From NCBI RefSeq assembly GCF_008086345.1, contig NZ_CP043006.1, positions 5,392,032-5,456,031 of the forward strand: a DNA stretch of 64,000 nt, read 5' to 3'. Made by a program: the position numbers and the translations under genes. The first letter of the stretch is position 1. Each line of letters opens with the position of its first letter. Source of the DNA: Chitinophaga sp. XS-30 (GTDB lineage: Bacteria; Bacteroidota; Bacteroidia; Chitinophagales; Chitinophagaceae). Shown in pieces: positions 52,399 through 60,796 of the stretch. The notes under the pieces are model-generated. The model worked only from the letters and a program-made list of their open reading frames with translations. It was not told the origin of the DNA and did no database searches.

Positions 52399-53166
52399 CT
52401 AATCCTCCGGCTTCAGGGTCGCACTCGGATCTTTCCGCCATAACTGCGCCCTTTCCGATATCCAGTAGATCAGCGTTTCATTATTCATTTGCCGCAGCAT
52501 ATCGTACGGTGGCTGGTATTTGTTCATGAATTGCAGCAGGGAATCACCGGTTAAGCCGGTTACGCGCTGTACAAAGGTCTTGGAATACCGGTAGTCGATA
52601 TACGACTGCATTTCATGCCTGGCATAAAGCTCCTTGAACTTGCGGAGGTCTTTTTGCCTGCGGGAATAACGGGTAAACGGACTGAACGTCAGCCCGAAAC
52701 CGCCCTGGGACCTTTTATCCGTATCTACCAGTGTTCTGTTCTTTGTTTCCAGGAAGGGGCGGTACTCCTCATATCGCCGTATGGAATCCAGCTGGTAGGG
52801 GTTCCACTTTTCGGACACCTCCACGCTGGGCAGGAAACGCTCCTGCAGTTCCAGCCGGATGTCGTGCGTTTCCACTCCAGCGGAATTGGCGACCACAAAG
52901 GTCTGCGGCATATAGCCGATAAAGGACACAAGGATCGTGTCGCCCTGATTGGCGGTGATGCGGTAATAACCGCCATTGTCCGTAAATACGCGGTAATTCG
53001 TTTGCTTGTTCCGCACAGTGGCGGGGTATAATACCAGTTGCCGGTCTGTATCGGTAACCTGACCGCGGACGGTCACGGGAAGTGTCTGGGCCTGGGCTTC
53101 AGAACGTAAGCCTCCTGCCAGCAGGCAAAGGAAGGCGATGGCTGGGAACGGTCTACAGGATCTCAT
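52399..53166 (-). CDS. Exported carboxypeptidase-regulatory-like domain protein
   Basis: A 255-residue protein with a signal peptide (PFPAIAFLCLLAGGLRSEAQA). Residues about 30-110 form a beta-sandwich regulatory domain (VTVRGQVTDTDRQLVLYPAT, YRITANQGDTILVSFIGYMP), like the N-termini of SusC proteins. The remainder is helical (about 130-245) with many charged residues (RYSRRQKDLRKFKELYARHE). No barrel follows, so it is not a truncated TonB receptor; this short form is common in Bacteroidota and has no proven function. A 16-base perfect palindrome (53201-53216) lies 35 bases before its start. Confidence 0.82.
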   Translation of the reverse strand: MRSCRPFPAIAFLCLLAGGLRSEAQAQTLPVTVRGQVTDTDRQLVLYPATVRNKQTNYRVFTDNGGYYRITANQGDTILVSFIGYMPQTFVVANSAGVETHDIRLELQERFLPSVEVSEKWNPYQLDSIRRYEEYRPFLETKNRTLVDTDKRSQGGFGLTFSPFTRYSRRQKDLRKFKELYARHEMQSYIDYRYSKTFVQRVTGLTGDSLLQFMNKYQPPYDMLRQMNNETLIYWISERAQLWRKDPSATLKPED

Positions 53167-53200
53167 ATAACTATTATCAACAATTATGCGCCAAAATAGT

Positions 53201-53216
53201 TAAGCAGCGCTGCTTA
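53201..53216. promoter_or_regulatory. 16-bp perfect palindrome, possible operator
   Basis: TAAGCAGCGCTGCTTA, upstream of the carboxypeptidase-regulatory domain gene. It has no T run, so a terminator is unlikely. Confidence 0.4.
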
Positions 53217-53306
53217 GTTGCGCTCCCGCCTGTTAAATGTTTCCCAAAATACCGTTAACCGGAGCGCAGCTTGCCTTGCCTCCGGCCAACGGTTTTTGAT
53301 ACTTTT

Positions 53307-53492
53307 TTACAAGGAACGGATAAGGGAGATCACTTCATCCCTTGTTTTACCGAGCTTGATCTGGATCTGCCCGATCAGGCGATCATCCTTCCCCTGTTCA
53401 TAAAACAGGTCGGTATCGGACAGATCGGCGAACATCGCTCTCAGCTTCTCTTTGATCTCATTCCACCGGCCCTTGATCATCAGAATGTCCAT
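53307..53492 (-). CDS. CsbD-like small stress protein
   Basis: A 61-residue helical protein starting at ATG 53492 (MDILMIKGRWNEIKEKLRAM). It matches the CsbD pattern: G-x-W-x-x-x-K near the start, a central DLSDTDL-like segment (FADLSDTDLFYEQGKDDRLI), and a final helix (IKLGKTRDEVISLI). CsbD-family proteins are induced by general stress in several phyla; the molecular function is not known. It is transcribed alone between the aldose epimerase and the carboxypeptidase-regulatory domain genes. An alternative TTG two codons upstream is less likely. Confidence 0.8.
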   Translation of the reverse strand: MDILMIKGRWNEIKEKLRAMFADLSDTDLFYEQGKDDRLIGQIQIKLGKTRDEVISLIRSL

Positions 53493-53583
53493 AATCAAAA
53501 GGTTTTAAATAAATAAAAAAGGGGTCTGATGTAATAAAACCAAAGTTTGTGCCAAACAACCACAAAATGGGGTGAAATTGCTA

Positions 53584-54534
53584 CTATCGGGCCGGAACCC
53601 GGCCTGCCGCAATATCCCGCTGCACCCGGATGGTGGTGGTAAACCGCCTGCTTTGCCCCGCTCCCAACTTCACCAGGCCGATGCCATTATTGAAAGCATC
53701 CGGCGCGCCGGTAAGGTTCTCGATAGCAATGCTGCGGCGATGCGGCGGGGTGTATATCTGCAACACCGGGTAATGTTCATCAGGGTAAAATTCAATGCTG
53801 ACCCCTTTCTGCGGATCGCGAAGGGTGCATAGCGGCGAGGGCTGCGTAAAATCCAGCAGGAAAGAATTGTCCAGCTCCACACCCGCGAGACTTTTGGGCT
53901 GCACAAAGTTATCATAAGGCAACAGTTTCCCGGTAGGGATCAACCGCTCATCGAACTCCACGATCTCCCGGGAAAAGAACTGCAGCTCCAGCTGGTCTAC
54001 CGGTGTGCCGGTGCTGAAATACGGATGCCATCCGTCCATCAGGGGCATGGAGCGATCACTTTGATTGATGATCGTGGTGATCACTTCCAGCATACCGCCC
54101 GGCAGCAGGCGATATTGCACATTACAGGTATAGGAAAATGGATAACCGGGATCGGTGCCTTTGTACTGATGCACCAGGGTAATGCCGGCTTCCGCTTCAT
54201 CCGCCGATTCCTGCGCGGTTTCAAATGCCATATCGTATAACAGGCCGTGAATGGGTGATTTGGCAATGGTGTATTGTTCCTGTTCCCAGGTATAGGTGGC
54301 GTTGCTGATACGGCAGGCAAAGGGGCTGAGTTTCACGCTTTTGAAGCTGCCATTCACTTCTGCGCGGAAAGCATCCATATCCGGATAGCTGTCTATCACG
54401 TTCAGCCCGTCTACTTCAAAAGTATGCAGGGATGCGCCCAGGGCGGGAATGACCGCTATGCGGGTGCCTGTGCCGTCTTTCAATTCGATCATGGAGAAAC
54501 CCTGCTGCTGCAGGTGTGCAATACTGAAAGCCAT
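53584..54534 (-). CDS. Aldose 1-epimerase family protein
   Basis: The 316-residue protein has the galactose mutarotase beta-sandwich fold. It interconverts the alpha and beta anomers of a sugar so that kinases and isomerases get the form they need. Visible are the SPFACRIS and SPIHGLLYD segments (His), PLMDGWHPYFSTG (second His), and IEFYPDEHYPVLQIYTPPHR with YTPPHRRSIAIENLTGAPDA (the catalytic Glu region). No signal peptide is present, so it is cytoplasmic. It follows xylA but a strong terminator stands between them, so it would be read from leak-through or its own promoter. Probably acts on xylose or a related sugar (context only). Confidence 0.9.
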   Translation of the reverse strand: MAFSIAHLQQQGFSMIELKDGTGTRIAVIPALGASLHTFEVDGLNVIDSYPDMDAFRAEVNGSFKSVKLSPFACRISNATYTWEQEQYTIAKSPIHGLLYDMAFETAQESADEAEAGITLVHQYKGTDPGYPFSYTCNVQYRLLPGGMLEVITTIINQSDRSMPLMDGWHPYFSTGTPVDQLELQFFSREIVEFDERLIPTGKLLPYDNFVQPKSLAGVELDNSFLLDFTQPSPLCTLRDPQKGVSIEFYPDEHYPVLQIYTPPHRRSIAIENLTGAPDAFNNGIGLVKLGAGQSRRFTTTIRVQRDIAAGRVPAR

Positions 54535-54553
54535 ATGCTGCGTTGTTTGTATG

Positions 54554-54598
54554 AAAAAGGGTCACCCCTTCCTCCGGGATACGAAAGAAGGGGTGACC
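54554..54598 (-). terminator. Intrinsic terminator between xylA and the epimerase gene
   Basis: Perfect 12-base arms GGTCACCCCTTC (54598-54587 on the minus strand) and GAAGGGGTGACC (54571-54560), then CTTTTT-like T tract (54558-54554). It lies inside the cluster, about 20 bases before the epimerase ATG. Confidence 0.88.
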
Positions 54599-54619
54599 AC
54601 AAAAGTAAGGATCAATATG

Positions 54620-55948
54620 CTAAATGTATTGATTGACGATATTTTCCAGCCATTCCTGCTTGCCGCTGATCTGTGCCGGTTCGCCATTGGCGAGGGCAAA
54701 GGCGCGCAGGTCTTCCAGTTGCAGCTTGCCGTCTTCAAAGGCCTTGCCCTGACCGCTGTCGAACGACGCATAGCGGTCTGTCCGGAATTTTTTGTAGGGG
54801 GATTCCCGCAGTATCCTGTCCGCAATGATCGCCGCGCGGGCGAAGGTATCCATACCACCGATATGCGCGTGGAAGATGTCTTCCAGGTCTGTTGAGTTGC
54901 GGCGGGTCTTGGCGTCGAAGTTCACCCCGCCACCGGCAAAGCCGCCGGCTTCGAGGATCACCAGCATTGTTTCAATGAGGTCGTTGAGATTCATCGGGAA
55001 CTGGTCGGTATCCCAGCCGTTCTGATAGTCGCCGCGGTTCGCGTCTATACTGCCGAGCATCCCCGCATCAGCGGCTACCTGCAACTCGTGCTGGAAGGTG
55101 TGGCCGGCGAGAGTAGCATGGTTCACTTCAATGTTCAGCTTGAAATCCTTGTCCAGCCCGAACTGGCGCAGGAACCCGATCACCGTGGCGCTGTCGTAAT
55201 CATACTGATGCTTGGTAGGCTCGCAGGGTTTCGGTTCGATGAAGAACACGCCCTTGAATCCCTGCTTGCGCGCATAATCCCTTGCCATGGTGAGGAAACG
55301 GGCCAGGTGCTCCACTTCCCGCTTCATATTGGTATTGAGCAGGGTCATGTAGCCTTCGCGGCCGCCCCAGAATACATAGTTCTCCCCCCCGAGTGCAATG
55401 GTGGCATCCAGCGCGTTCTTGACCTGTGTACCGGCATGCGCTACCACCGCAAAATCAGGATTGGTGGATGCGCCGTTCATGTAACGCGGGTTGCTGAACA
55501 CATTGGCCGTGCCCCAGAGCAGTTTCACGCCGCTTTCCTTTTGCTTGCCTTTGGCATATTCCACGATCTGCTGCAGATGGCTTTCGTATTGGGAGAGGCT
55601 GCTGCCTTCATCCACGAGATCGATATCGTGAAAGCAATAATAAGGAACGCCGAGTTTGGTGATGAACTCAAATGCGGCATCCATTTTATCTTTGGCCTGC
55701 TGTACGGGATCGCTGGCAGTGAGCCAGGGGTAATGTTTCGTACCCGGACCAAAAGGATCGCCGCCCGTGCCGCAGAAGGTATGCCAGTAGCTTACGGCAA
55801 ATTTGAAAAGCTCTTTCAGGGGCTTGCCGTTGATCACTTTGTTCTCGTCGTACCATTTGTAGGCTAACGGGTTGTCTGATTGCGGTCCTTCAAACCGGAT
55901 CTGTCCTACGGAAGGAAAATACGCTTTGTCTCCTGTGATGATATTCAT
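54620..55948 (-). CDS. xylA: Xylose isomerase
   Basis: The 442-residue TIM-barrel enzyme converts D-xylose to D-xylulose using two divalent metals. Family motifs are complete: YYCFHDIDLVDEG (catalytic His and Asp), YVFWGGREGYMTLLNTNM, FFIEPKPCEPTKHQYDYD (metal Glu and Lys), NIEVNHATLAGHTFQHEL and GSIDANRGDYQNGWDTDQFP. Length is as in the large (class II) isomerases. It follows xylB by 12 bp and precedes the epimerase across a terminator. Confidence 0.98.
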   Translation of the reverse strand: MNIITGDKAYFPSVGQIRFEGPQSDNPLAYKWYDENKVINGKPLKELFKFAVSYWHTFCGTGGDPFGPGTKHYPWLTASDPVQQAKDKMDAAFEFITKLGVPYYCFHDIDLVDEGSSLSQYESHLQQIVEYAKGKQKESGVKLLWGTANVFSNPRYMNGASTNPDFAVVAHAGTQVKNALDATIALGGENYVFWGGREGYMTLLNTNMKREVEHLARFLTMARDYARKQGFKGVFFIEPKPCEPTKHQYDYDSATVIGFLRQFGLDKDFKLNIEVNHATLAGHTFQHELQVAADAGMLGSIDANRGDYQNGWDTDQFPMNLNDLIETMLVILEAGGFAGGGVNFDAKTRRNSTDLEDIFHAHIGGMDTFARAAIIADRILRESPYKKFRTDRYASFDSGQGKAFEDGKLQLEDLRAFALANGEPAQISGKQEWLENIVNQYI

Positions 55949-55960
55949 TGTTACTGTATT

Positions 55961-57448
55961 TTATGATTCCTGTAATATTTTGCCCAACCGGTCTTTCCAT
56001 TTCGTGTAGGCATCGCCATAGGCCGCCTGCGCTGTTTTTTCCGGTGTTATGGTGGCAAGGCATTCCATACCCACAAAGGCATCCGCGAGCTGCGGGTAGA
56101 ACCCGGAACCTACCCCGGCTCCCCTTGCCGCCCCGAGTGCGCCATCTGTATTGTACAGCTCTATGGTCACCCCGGCGGTGTTGGCAAATGCCTCCCGGAA
56201 AAGCGGGCTGAGGAACATATTGGCCTTACCGGCGCGTACACGGCTGATCTGCAGCCCCATATCGCGCATGATGTCCACCCCATACGTCAGCGCATATACG
56301 ATACCTTCCTGCCCTGCCCGCAGCAGGTGCGGCGTATGATGCACACCAAATTCCAATCCTTCTATCCTTGCGCCGGGCTGCCGGTTGGCGAGGATGCGCT
56401 CGGCGCCGTTGCCGAAGGGGAATATCTGCAGGCCATCCGCCCCGATGGGCGCCTGTGCGGCCAGTTCGTTCATTTCCGGGTAGCTTTTGCCGCCGGTGAT
56501 ATGGCGCAGCCAGCTGTTGAGGATACCGGTGCCGTTGAGGCACATCAATACGCCGTTACGGATGGCTTCTTTTGTATGGTTGACGTGGATGAAGGTATTC
56601 ACCCGGCTTTCCGCATCATAGGCCACTTTATCATGCACCGCATATACCACGCCGGAGGTGCCTGCTGTTGTAGCGGCTTCTCCGGGTTGCAGCACATTGA
56701 GGGAAAAAGCATTGTTCGGCTGGTCTCCCGCCCGGTAGGTAACGGGGATGCCTGCACGCAAGCCCAGCAGTGATGCGGCTTGTTCCGTTACTTTCCCCTG
56801 GTCCCCGAAAGTGGGCACAATCGCGGAGAGCAACGCACGGTCTATCCCGTAATGCTGCAGCAGCGGCGCGGATATCTCCTGTTCCGCAAAGTCCCAGAAA
56901 ATACCTTCCGAGAGGCCGGACAAGGTGGTGGTGGCCTCTCCTGTCAGCCGCAGGGCAATGAAATCGCCGGGCAGCATGATCTTGTGGATGCGGGCGTACA
57001 GTTCCGGCTCATGCTGCTGCACCCAACGCAGTTTGGATGCAGTAAAATTCCCGGGAGAATTGAGCAGATGCGGGAGGGTATAACCTTCTCCCAGCGCCCG
57101 GGCTGCATCGTCGCCGGTTTGCACGGCGCGGCTGTCGCACCAGATAATGGAGGGCCTTAATACTTTTCCGTCCTTATCCACACAAACGAGACCGTGCATC
57201 TGGTAGGCGATGCCGATGGCGTTGACCTTTGCGGGATCAAAAGGATGTTGCTTTTGCAGGGCGTGCGTGGCTTTGATGACTTCCTGCCACCACATTTCAG
57301 GGTCCTGCTCCGCCCATCCGGAGCGGGGCACATTCATGACCAGCTCTTCCGCAGAACCGGTGGCCGATGCCAGGCATTTGCCGGTGGCGGCATCCAGCAG
57401 CGCCGCCTTGATGGAAGAAGAACCAATGTCGTAGCCTATCAGGTACAT
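55961..57448 (-). CDS. xylB: Xylulokinase
   Basis: The 495-residue FGGY-family kinase phosphorylates D-xylulose with ATP to xylulose-5-phosphate, which enters the pentose phosphate pathway. It has the actin-like ATPase start YLIGYDIGSSSIKAALLDAA, the substrate region IAYQMHGLVCVDKDGKVLRP, the PGDFIALRLTGEATTTLSGL helix, and GTSGVVYAVHD for phosphate binding. The end has GGARGAGVGSG-like wording (GAARGAGVGSGFYPQ). It is followed directly by xylA. A hairpin (57464-57492) stands between it and the transporter gene. Confidence 0.95.
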   Translation of the reverse strand: MYLIGYDIGSSSIKAALLDAATGKCLASATGSAEELVMNVPRSGWAEQDPEMWWQEVIKATHALQKQHPFDPAKVNAIGIAYQMHGLVCVDKDGKVLRPSIIWCDSRAVQTGDDAARALGEGYTLPHLLNSPGNFTASKLRWVQQHEPELYARIHKIMLPGDFIALRLTGEATTTLSGLSEGIFWDFAEQEISAPLLQHYGIDRALLSAIVPTFGDQGKVTEQAASLLGLRAGIPVTYRAGDQPNNAFSLNVLQPGEAATTAGTSGVVYAVHDKVAYDAESRVNTFIHVNHTKEAIRNGVLMCLNGTGILNSWLRHITGGKSYPEMNELAAQAPIGADGLQIFPFGNGAERILANRQPGARIEGLEFGVHHTPHLLRAGQEGIVYALTYGVDIMRDMGLQISRVRAGKANMFLSPLFREAFANTAGVTIELYNTDGALGAARGAGVGSGFYPQLADAFVGMECLATITPEKTAQAAYGDAYTKWKDRLGKILQES

Positions 57449-57463
57449 AATCTATAATTAAAG

Positions 57464-57492
57464 GGAACGGCGGGTGTTATCCCGGCCGTTCC
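57464..57492 (-). terminator. Hairpin between sugar transporter and xylB
   Basis: Perfect 8-base arms GGAACGGC and GCCGTTCC with a 13-base loop, followed on the minus strand by CTTTAATT. The T tract is weak, so it may be a partial terminator or an RNA-stability element that sets lower or higher expression of one side. Confidence 0.4.
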
Positions 57493-57511
57493 ACCGGTGA
57501 TCTTGACTGCA

Positions 57512-59146
57512 TTACCAGAAGATCGTGTACAGGGCTGCCAGGATGCCGCAAATAACAATGGCGCCCACCGTAAAGCCGGTGTTGAGCCTGAACATGGAAG
57601 CATCCACTTCCAGTCCCTTTTCGTTGTTCTTGCCTTTCGGGTCCAGCAGGCTGATCACGACCATCAGTGCCACAATGATCACGAACACCCATCCCATCCG
57701 GTTAATGAACGGCAGGGAGGGCATGGCGAACTTGAACAGCACGGATAAAGGGATCGCAAGGATAGCGCCGATCAGCGCCGCATTGGCGGTGGTGCGCTTC
57801 CAGAAGAATCCCATGATAAAAATTGCGAACACTCCCGGCGAAATGAAACCGGTGTATTCCTGGATGAACTGGAATCCCTGATCCAGGCTTTTCAGCGCGG
57901 GTGCCACACAGGCTGCGATCACGCAGGCCACGATGATGGCGATCCGGCCGACCTTCACCTGGTCCTGTTCCGTTGCATCCTTCTTGAAAAAATGTTTATA
58001 GATATCCAGCGTAAAGATGGTAGCGATACTGTTGGCCTTGCCTGCCAACGAAGCCACAATGGCGGCGGTAAGCGCGGCGAATGACAAGCCTTTCAGCCCT
58101 TCGGGCAAAAGGTTGAGCAGGATGGGATAAGCATGGTCCGGCTTCACTACACCGTTGGCATCGAGCATTTCCTGCTGGAACATGCCGTTCTTGTACAGCA
58201 CATATGCGGCGATACCGGGCAACACCACGATCACAGGCATCAGCAGTTTCAGGAAACCGGCGAAGAGCAGGCCGTTGCGGGCCGTCTTCAGGTCCGCCCC
58301 CAGCGCCCTTTGCGTGATATACTGGTTGCAGCCCCAATAGTTGAGGTTCACGATCCACATACCGCCGATCAGCACGGCAATACCGGGCAGCTCCGAATAG
58401 TTGGCATTGCTCTTGTCGAAGATCATGTGAAAATGCTCCGGCGCTTGCTGCCGCAATAAACCCAGGCCGTCCATCATCCCGTTCACGGAATAGGAAGCGC
58501 TGGCATCGCCAAGGTTCTGCGATACCAGGTTCAGCGCCAGATAGGTGGTAGCGAGACCGCCCAGCACCAGGAAGAATACCTGTATCACATCCGTAAACCC
58601 GATCACCTTCATACCGCCCAGCGTGATCAGAATGGCGAAGATGGCCAGGCCGATCATACAGGCCACAAAGTCGTAGCCGGAGATCGTCTGCACCGCCAGC
58701 GCACCCAGATAGAGGATGGAGGTCAGGTTAACGAAAACGTAGAGCAGGAGCCAGAACACTGCCATCACGGTACTTACGCGATTGTCGTACCGCTGCAGCA
58801 GGAACTGCGGCATGGTGTAGATCTTGTTCTTCAGGTAAATGGGCAGGAAGAAAATAGCCACTACCAGCAGGGTGGCCGCGGCCATCCATTCATAGGTGGA
58901 GATCGCCAGCCCCATTTTAAAGCCGGAGCCGGACATGCCGATGAACTGTTCCGCGGAAATGTTGGAGGCGATCAGCGACGCACCGATGGCCCACCAGGTA
59001 AGGGAACCTTCGGCGAGGAAAAAATCTTTGGTATCAGTTAATGCTTTCTTTTTCCGGTTATAGATATAATATCCATATCCGGCTACAATGATAAAGTAGA
59101 TGAAAAACACAACGTAGTCCCAGGCGAATAAGCTTGAATTTTGCAT
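57512..59146 (-). CDS. Sodium/sugar symporter (SSS family)
   Basis: The 544-residue membrane protein has about 14 helices (VVFFIYFIIVAGYGYYIYN first, then LTWWAIGASLIASNISAEQF). It resembles the Vibrio SGLT-type sugar symporters: a GSGFKMGLAISTYEW second segment, a QRALGADLKTARNGLLFAGF loop, and FAALTAAIVASLAGKANSIA in the sodium-site region. It would import a monosaccharide with sodium; its place before xylB and xylA makes xylose the likely substrate. It follows the GH29 gene by 85 bp. Confidence 0.92.
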   Translation of the reverse strand: MQNSSLFAWDYVVFFIYFIIVAGYGYYIYNRKKKALTDTKDFFLAEGSLTWWAIGASLIASNISAEQFIGMSGSGFKMGLAISTYEWMAAATLLVVAIFFLPIYLKNKIYTMPQFLLQRYDNRVSTVMAVFWLLLYVFVNLTSILYLGALAVQTISGYDFVACMIGLAIFAILITLGGMKVIGFTDVIQVFFLVLGGLATTYLALNLVSQNLGDASASYSVNGMMDGLGLLRQQAPEHFHMIFDKSNANYSELPGIAVLIGGMWIVNLNYWGCNQYITQRALGADLKTARNGLLFAGFLKLLMPVIVVLPGIAAYVLYKNGMFQQEMLDANGVVKPDHAYPILLNLLPEGLKGLSFAALTAAIVASLAGKANSIATIFTLDIYKHFFKKDATEQDQVKVGRIAIIVACVIAACVAPALKSLDQGFQFIQEYTGFISPGVFAIFIMGFFWKRTTANAALIGAILAIPLSVLFKFAMPSLPFINRMGWVFVIIVALMVVISLLDPKGKNNEKGLEVDASMFRLNTGFTVGAIVICGILAALYTIFW

Positions 59147-59231
59147 GTTAGAGTCAGTGAACGTGGTAAAAAAAATAGTGCGTCAAGATAACAAACTATT
59201 TTAAATGTACGAAATACGCATAAAATGTTTC

Positions 59232-60701
59232 TCACTCGACAATATACGTCACTTTAAATGCAAATGCATGCTTGCAGGGCACTTCCCTCAGCGACAATTT
59301 CGGCACTGTAACCTCTATGCCATCTTTCACTTTCCGGTAGGCCAGTGGCTTGTTCAGCCCAAGTATGGAAACGGTGGTGCGGCCGGAGGGCTGAAGGCCT
59401 TTGATGAGCAATTTGCCTTCCGGCAATTGTGGCGCGATGGCATATACGGTGCTCCCGTTGCGGGTAAAGAAAAGCTCTTTTACGGCAAATCCCGGCTCGG
59501 GGTCTACGGTCTGCTTCAGCAAAGCCTCGCCGCTGACCATTCCGGGAGCGGGCTTCCAGTCCCGGCGGCCTTCAGACCATTGCACATGCTCCTTCCAGCT
59601 GCGGGTGTTATAGATGGCTTCACCATTGACATCCAGCCATTTGCCGATCTGCAGCAGGCGCTCCTGCATGATGGGGGGTATCTTCCCGTGGGCATCGGGA
59701 CCAATATCCAGCAACAGGTTGCCGCCACTGCTCACAATGTCCAGGAGCAGGTAGATGAGGGATTGTGCGCTGTTATAGTCTTCCACATCCTCATTCCGGT
59801 TATATCCGAAGGAAAAGCCCATGCCGCGGCATTCTTCCCAGGGGCGGTCATAGGTTTTGCCGACTTCGTACTCGGTGGTATAATACCCGCCGTGCTGCTG
59901 GCGCATCCCTTTGCCCCAGCGGTCATTCACGGCTACATGTGCTTTCACGGGCGACTCGTTATACAGCCAGGTGAGGAACTCGCGGGACTTCCACAGCGTA
60001 TCGCTCTGGTCCCATTCGCCATCCGTCCACACAATATCCGGTTGGTAGTTGTTCACCAGCTCCTTCATTTGCGGGAGCATATGTTCATCTACATATTTAT
60101 CATATTGTTTGCCGGCATAAAGCGGGTTGTACCATTCGTAGAGGGAATAGTAAAAGCCCATTTTCACATCTGTTTTCTTTACGGCGGTGGTGAGGTCGCC
60201 CAGCAGGTCGCGTTTGGCGGCGGCGTCCATGGCATTCCAGGGCCTGCCGAACGCTTTGCTGGCCTCTTTGCTGGGCCACAGCGCAAACCCGTCGTGATGC
60301 TTGGAGGTGAGCACTATATATTTGGCGCCGGACTTTTCGAAGAGTTTTGCCCAGGCATCGGGGTCATAATCTTCCGCCTTGAAATGATCGGCAAACTGAT
60401 AGTAGGAAAAATCCTTGCCCCATACCCTGTTATGATGATCGAACACCGCGGTGGGTGAAGGGTTGTTGTTCCCGAATACGGATCTGGACTGGAGCCAGTA
60501 CTGATACCATTCGGAATATACCCCTTTGGGAGACCAGGCGGGAACGGCATATACGCCCCAGTGGATGAAGATGCCGAATTTGGCGTTCTCGAACCATGCC
60601 GGTACGGGCCTGCTGTCCAGCGACTCCCAGGTGGGTTTATACTGCTGGGCCTGCGCCGTGAGTGGCAGCATCAGCAGGATCAGGCGTTTTAAAAGTTTCA
60701 T
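59232..60701 (-). CDS. Glycoside hydrolase family 29, alpha-L-fucosidase
   Basis: The 489-residue exported enzyme has a signal peptide (MKLLKRLILLMLPLTAQAQ). The (beta/alpha)8 barrel shows the GH29 motifs: FGIFIHWGVYAVPAWSPKGV, KYIVLTSKHHDGFALWPS, and DIVWTDGEWDQSD with the nucleophile Asp near residue 226. The C-terminal 90 residues form a beta domain. It cleaves terminal alpha-L-fucose, though some family members prefer other linkages. It opens a cluster that otherwise handles xylose, and no fucose isomerase or fuculokinase is present, so the released sugar may be used elsewhere or the target may be a xylose- and fucose-bearing glycan such as xyloglucan (inference). Confidence 0.94.
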   Translation of the reverse strand: MKLLKRLILLMLPLTAQAQQYKPTWESLDSRPVPAWFENAKFGIFIHWGVYAVPAWSPKGVYSEWYQYWLQSRSVFGNNNPSPTAVFDHHNRVWGKDFSYYQFADHFKAEDYDPDAWAKLFEKSGAKYIVLTSKHHDGFALWPSKEASKAFGRPWNAMDAAAKRDLLGDLTTAVKKTDVKMGFYYSLYEWYNPLYAGKQYDKYVDEHMLPQMKELVNNYQPDIVWTDGEWDQSDTLWKSREFLTWLYNESPVKAHVAVNDRWGKGMRQQHGGYYTTEYEVGKTYDRPWEECRGMGFSFGYNRNEDVEDYNSAQSLIYLLLDIVSSGGNLLLDIGPDAHGKIPPIMQERLLQIGKWLDVNGEAIYNTRSWKEHVQWSEGRRDWKPAPGMVSGEALLKQTVDPEPGFAVKELFFTRNGSTVYAIAPQLPEGKLLIKGLQPSGRTTVSILGLNKPLAYRKVKDGIEVTVPKLSLREVPCKHAFAFKVTYIVE

Positions 60702-60796
60702 GTGTTAACGTGGTTTATCAGGGAGCTACAATATAGGTATTGCCCCCCGGCGTTGCAAGGGAACGATAATCCAGTATCAGTATTTGACATGATAGT

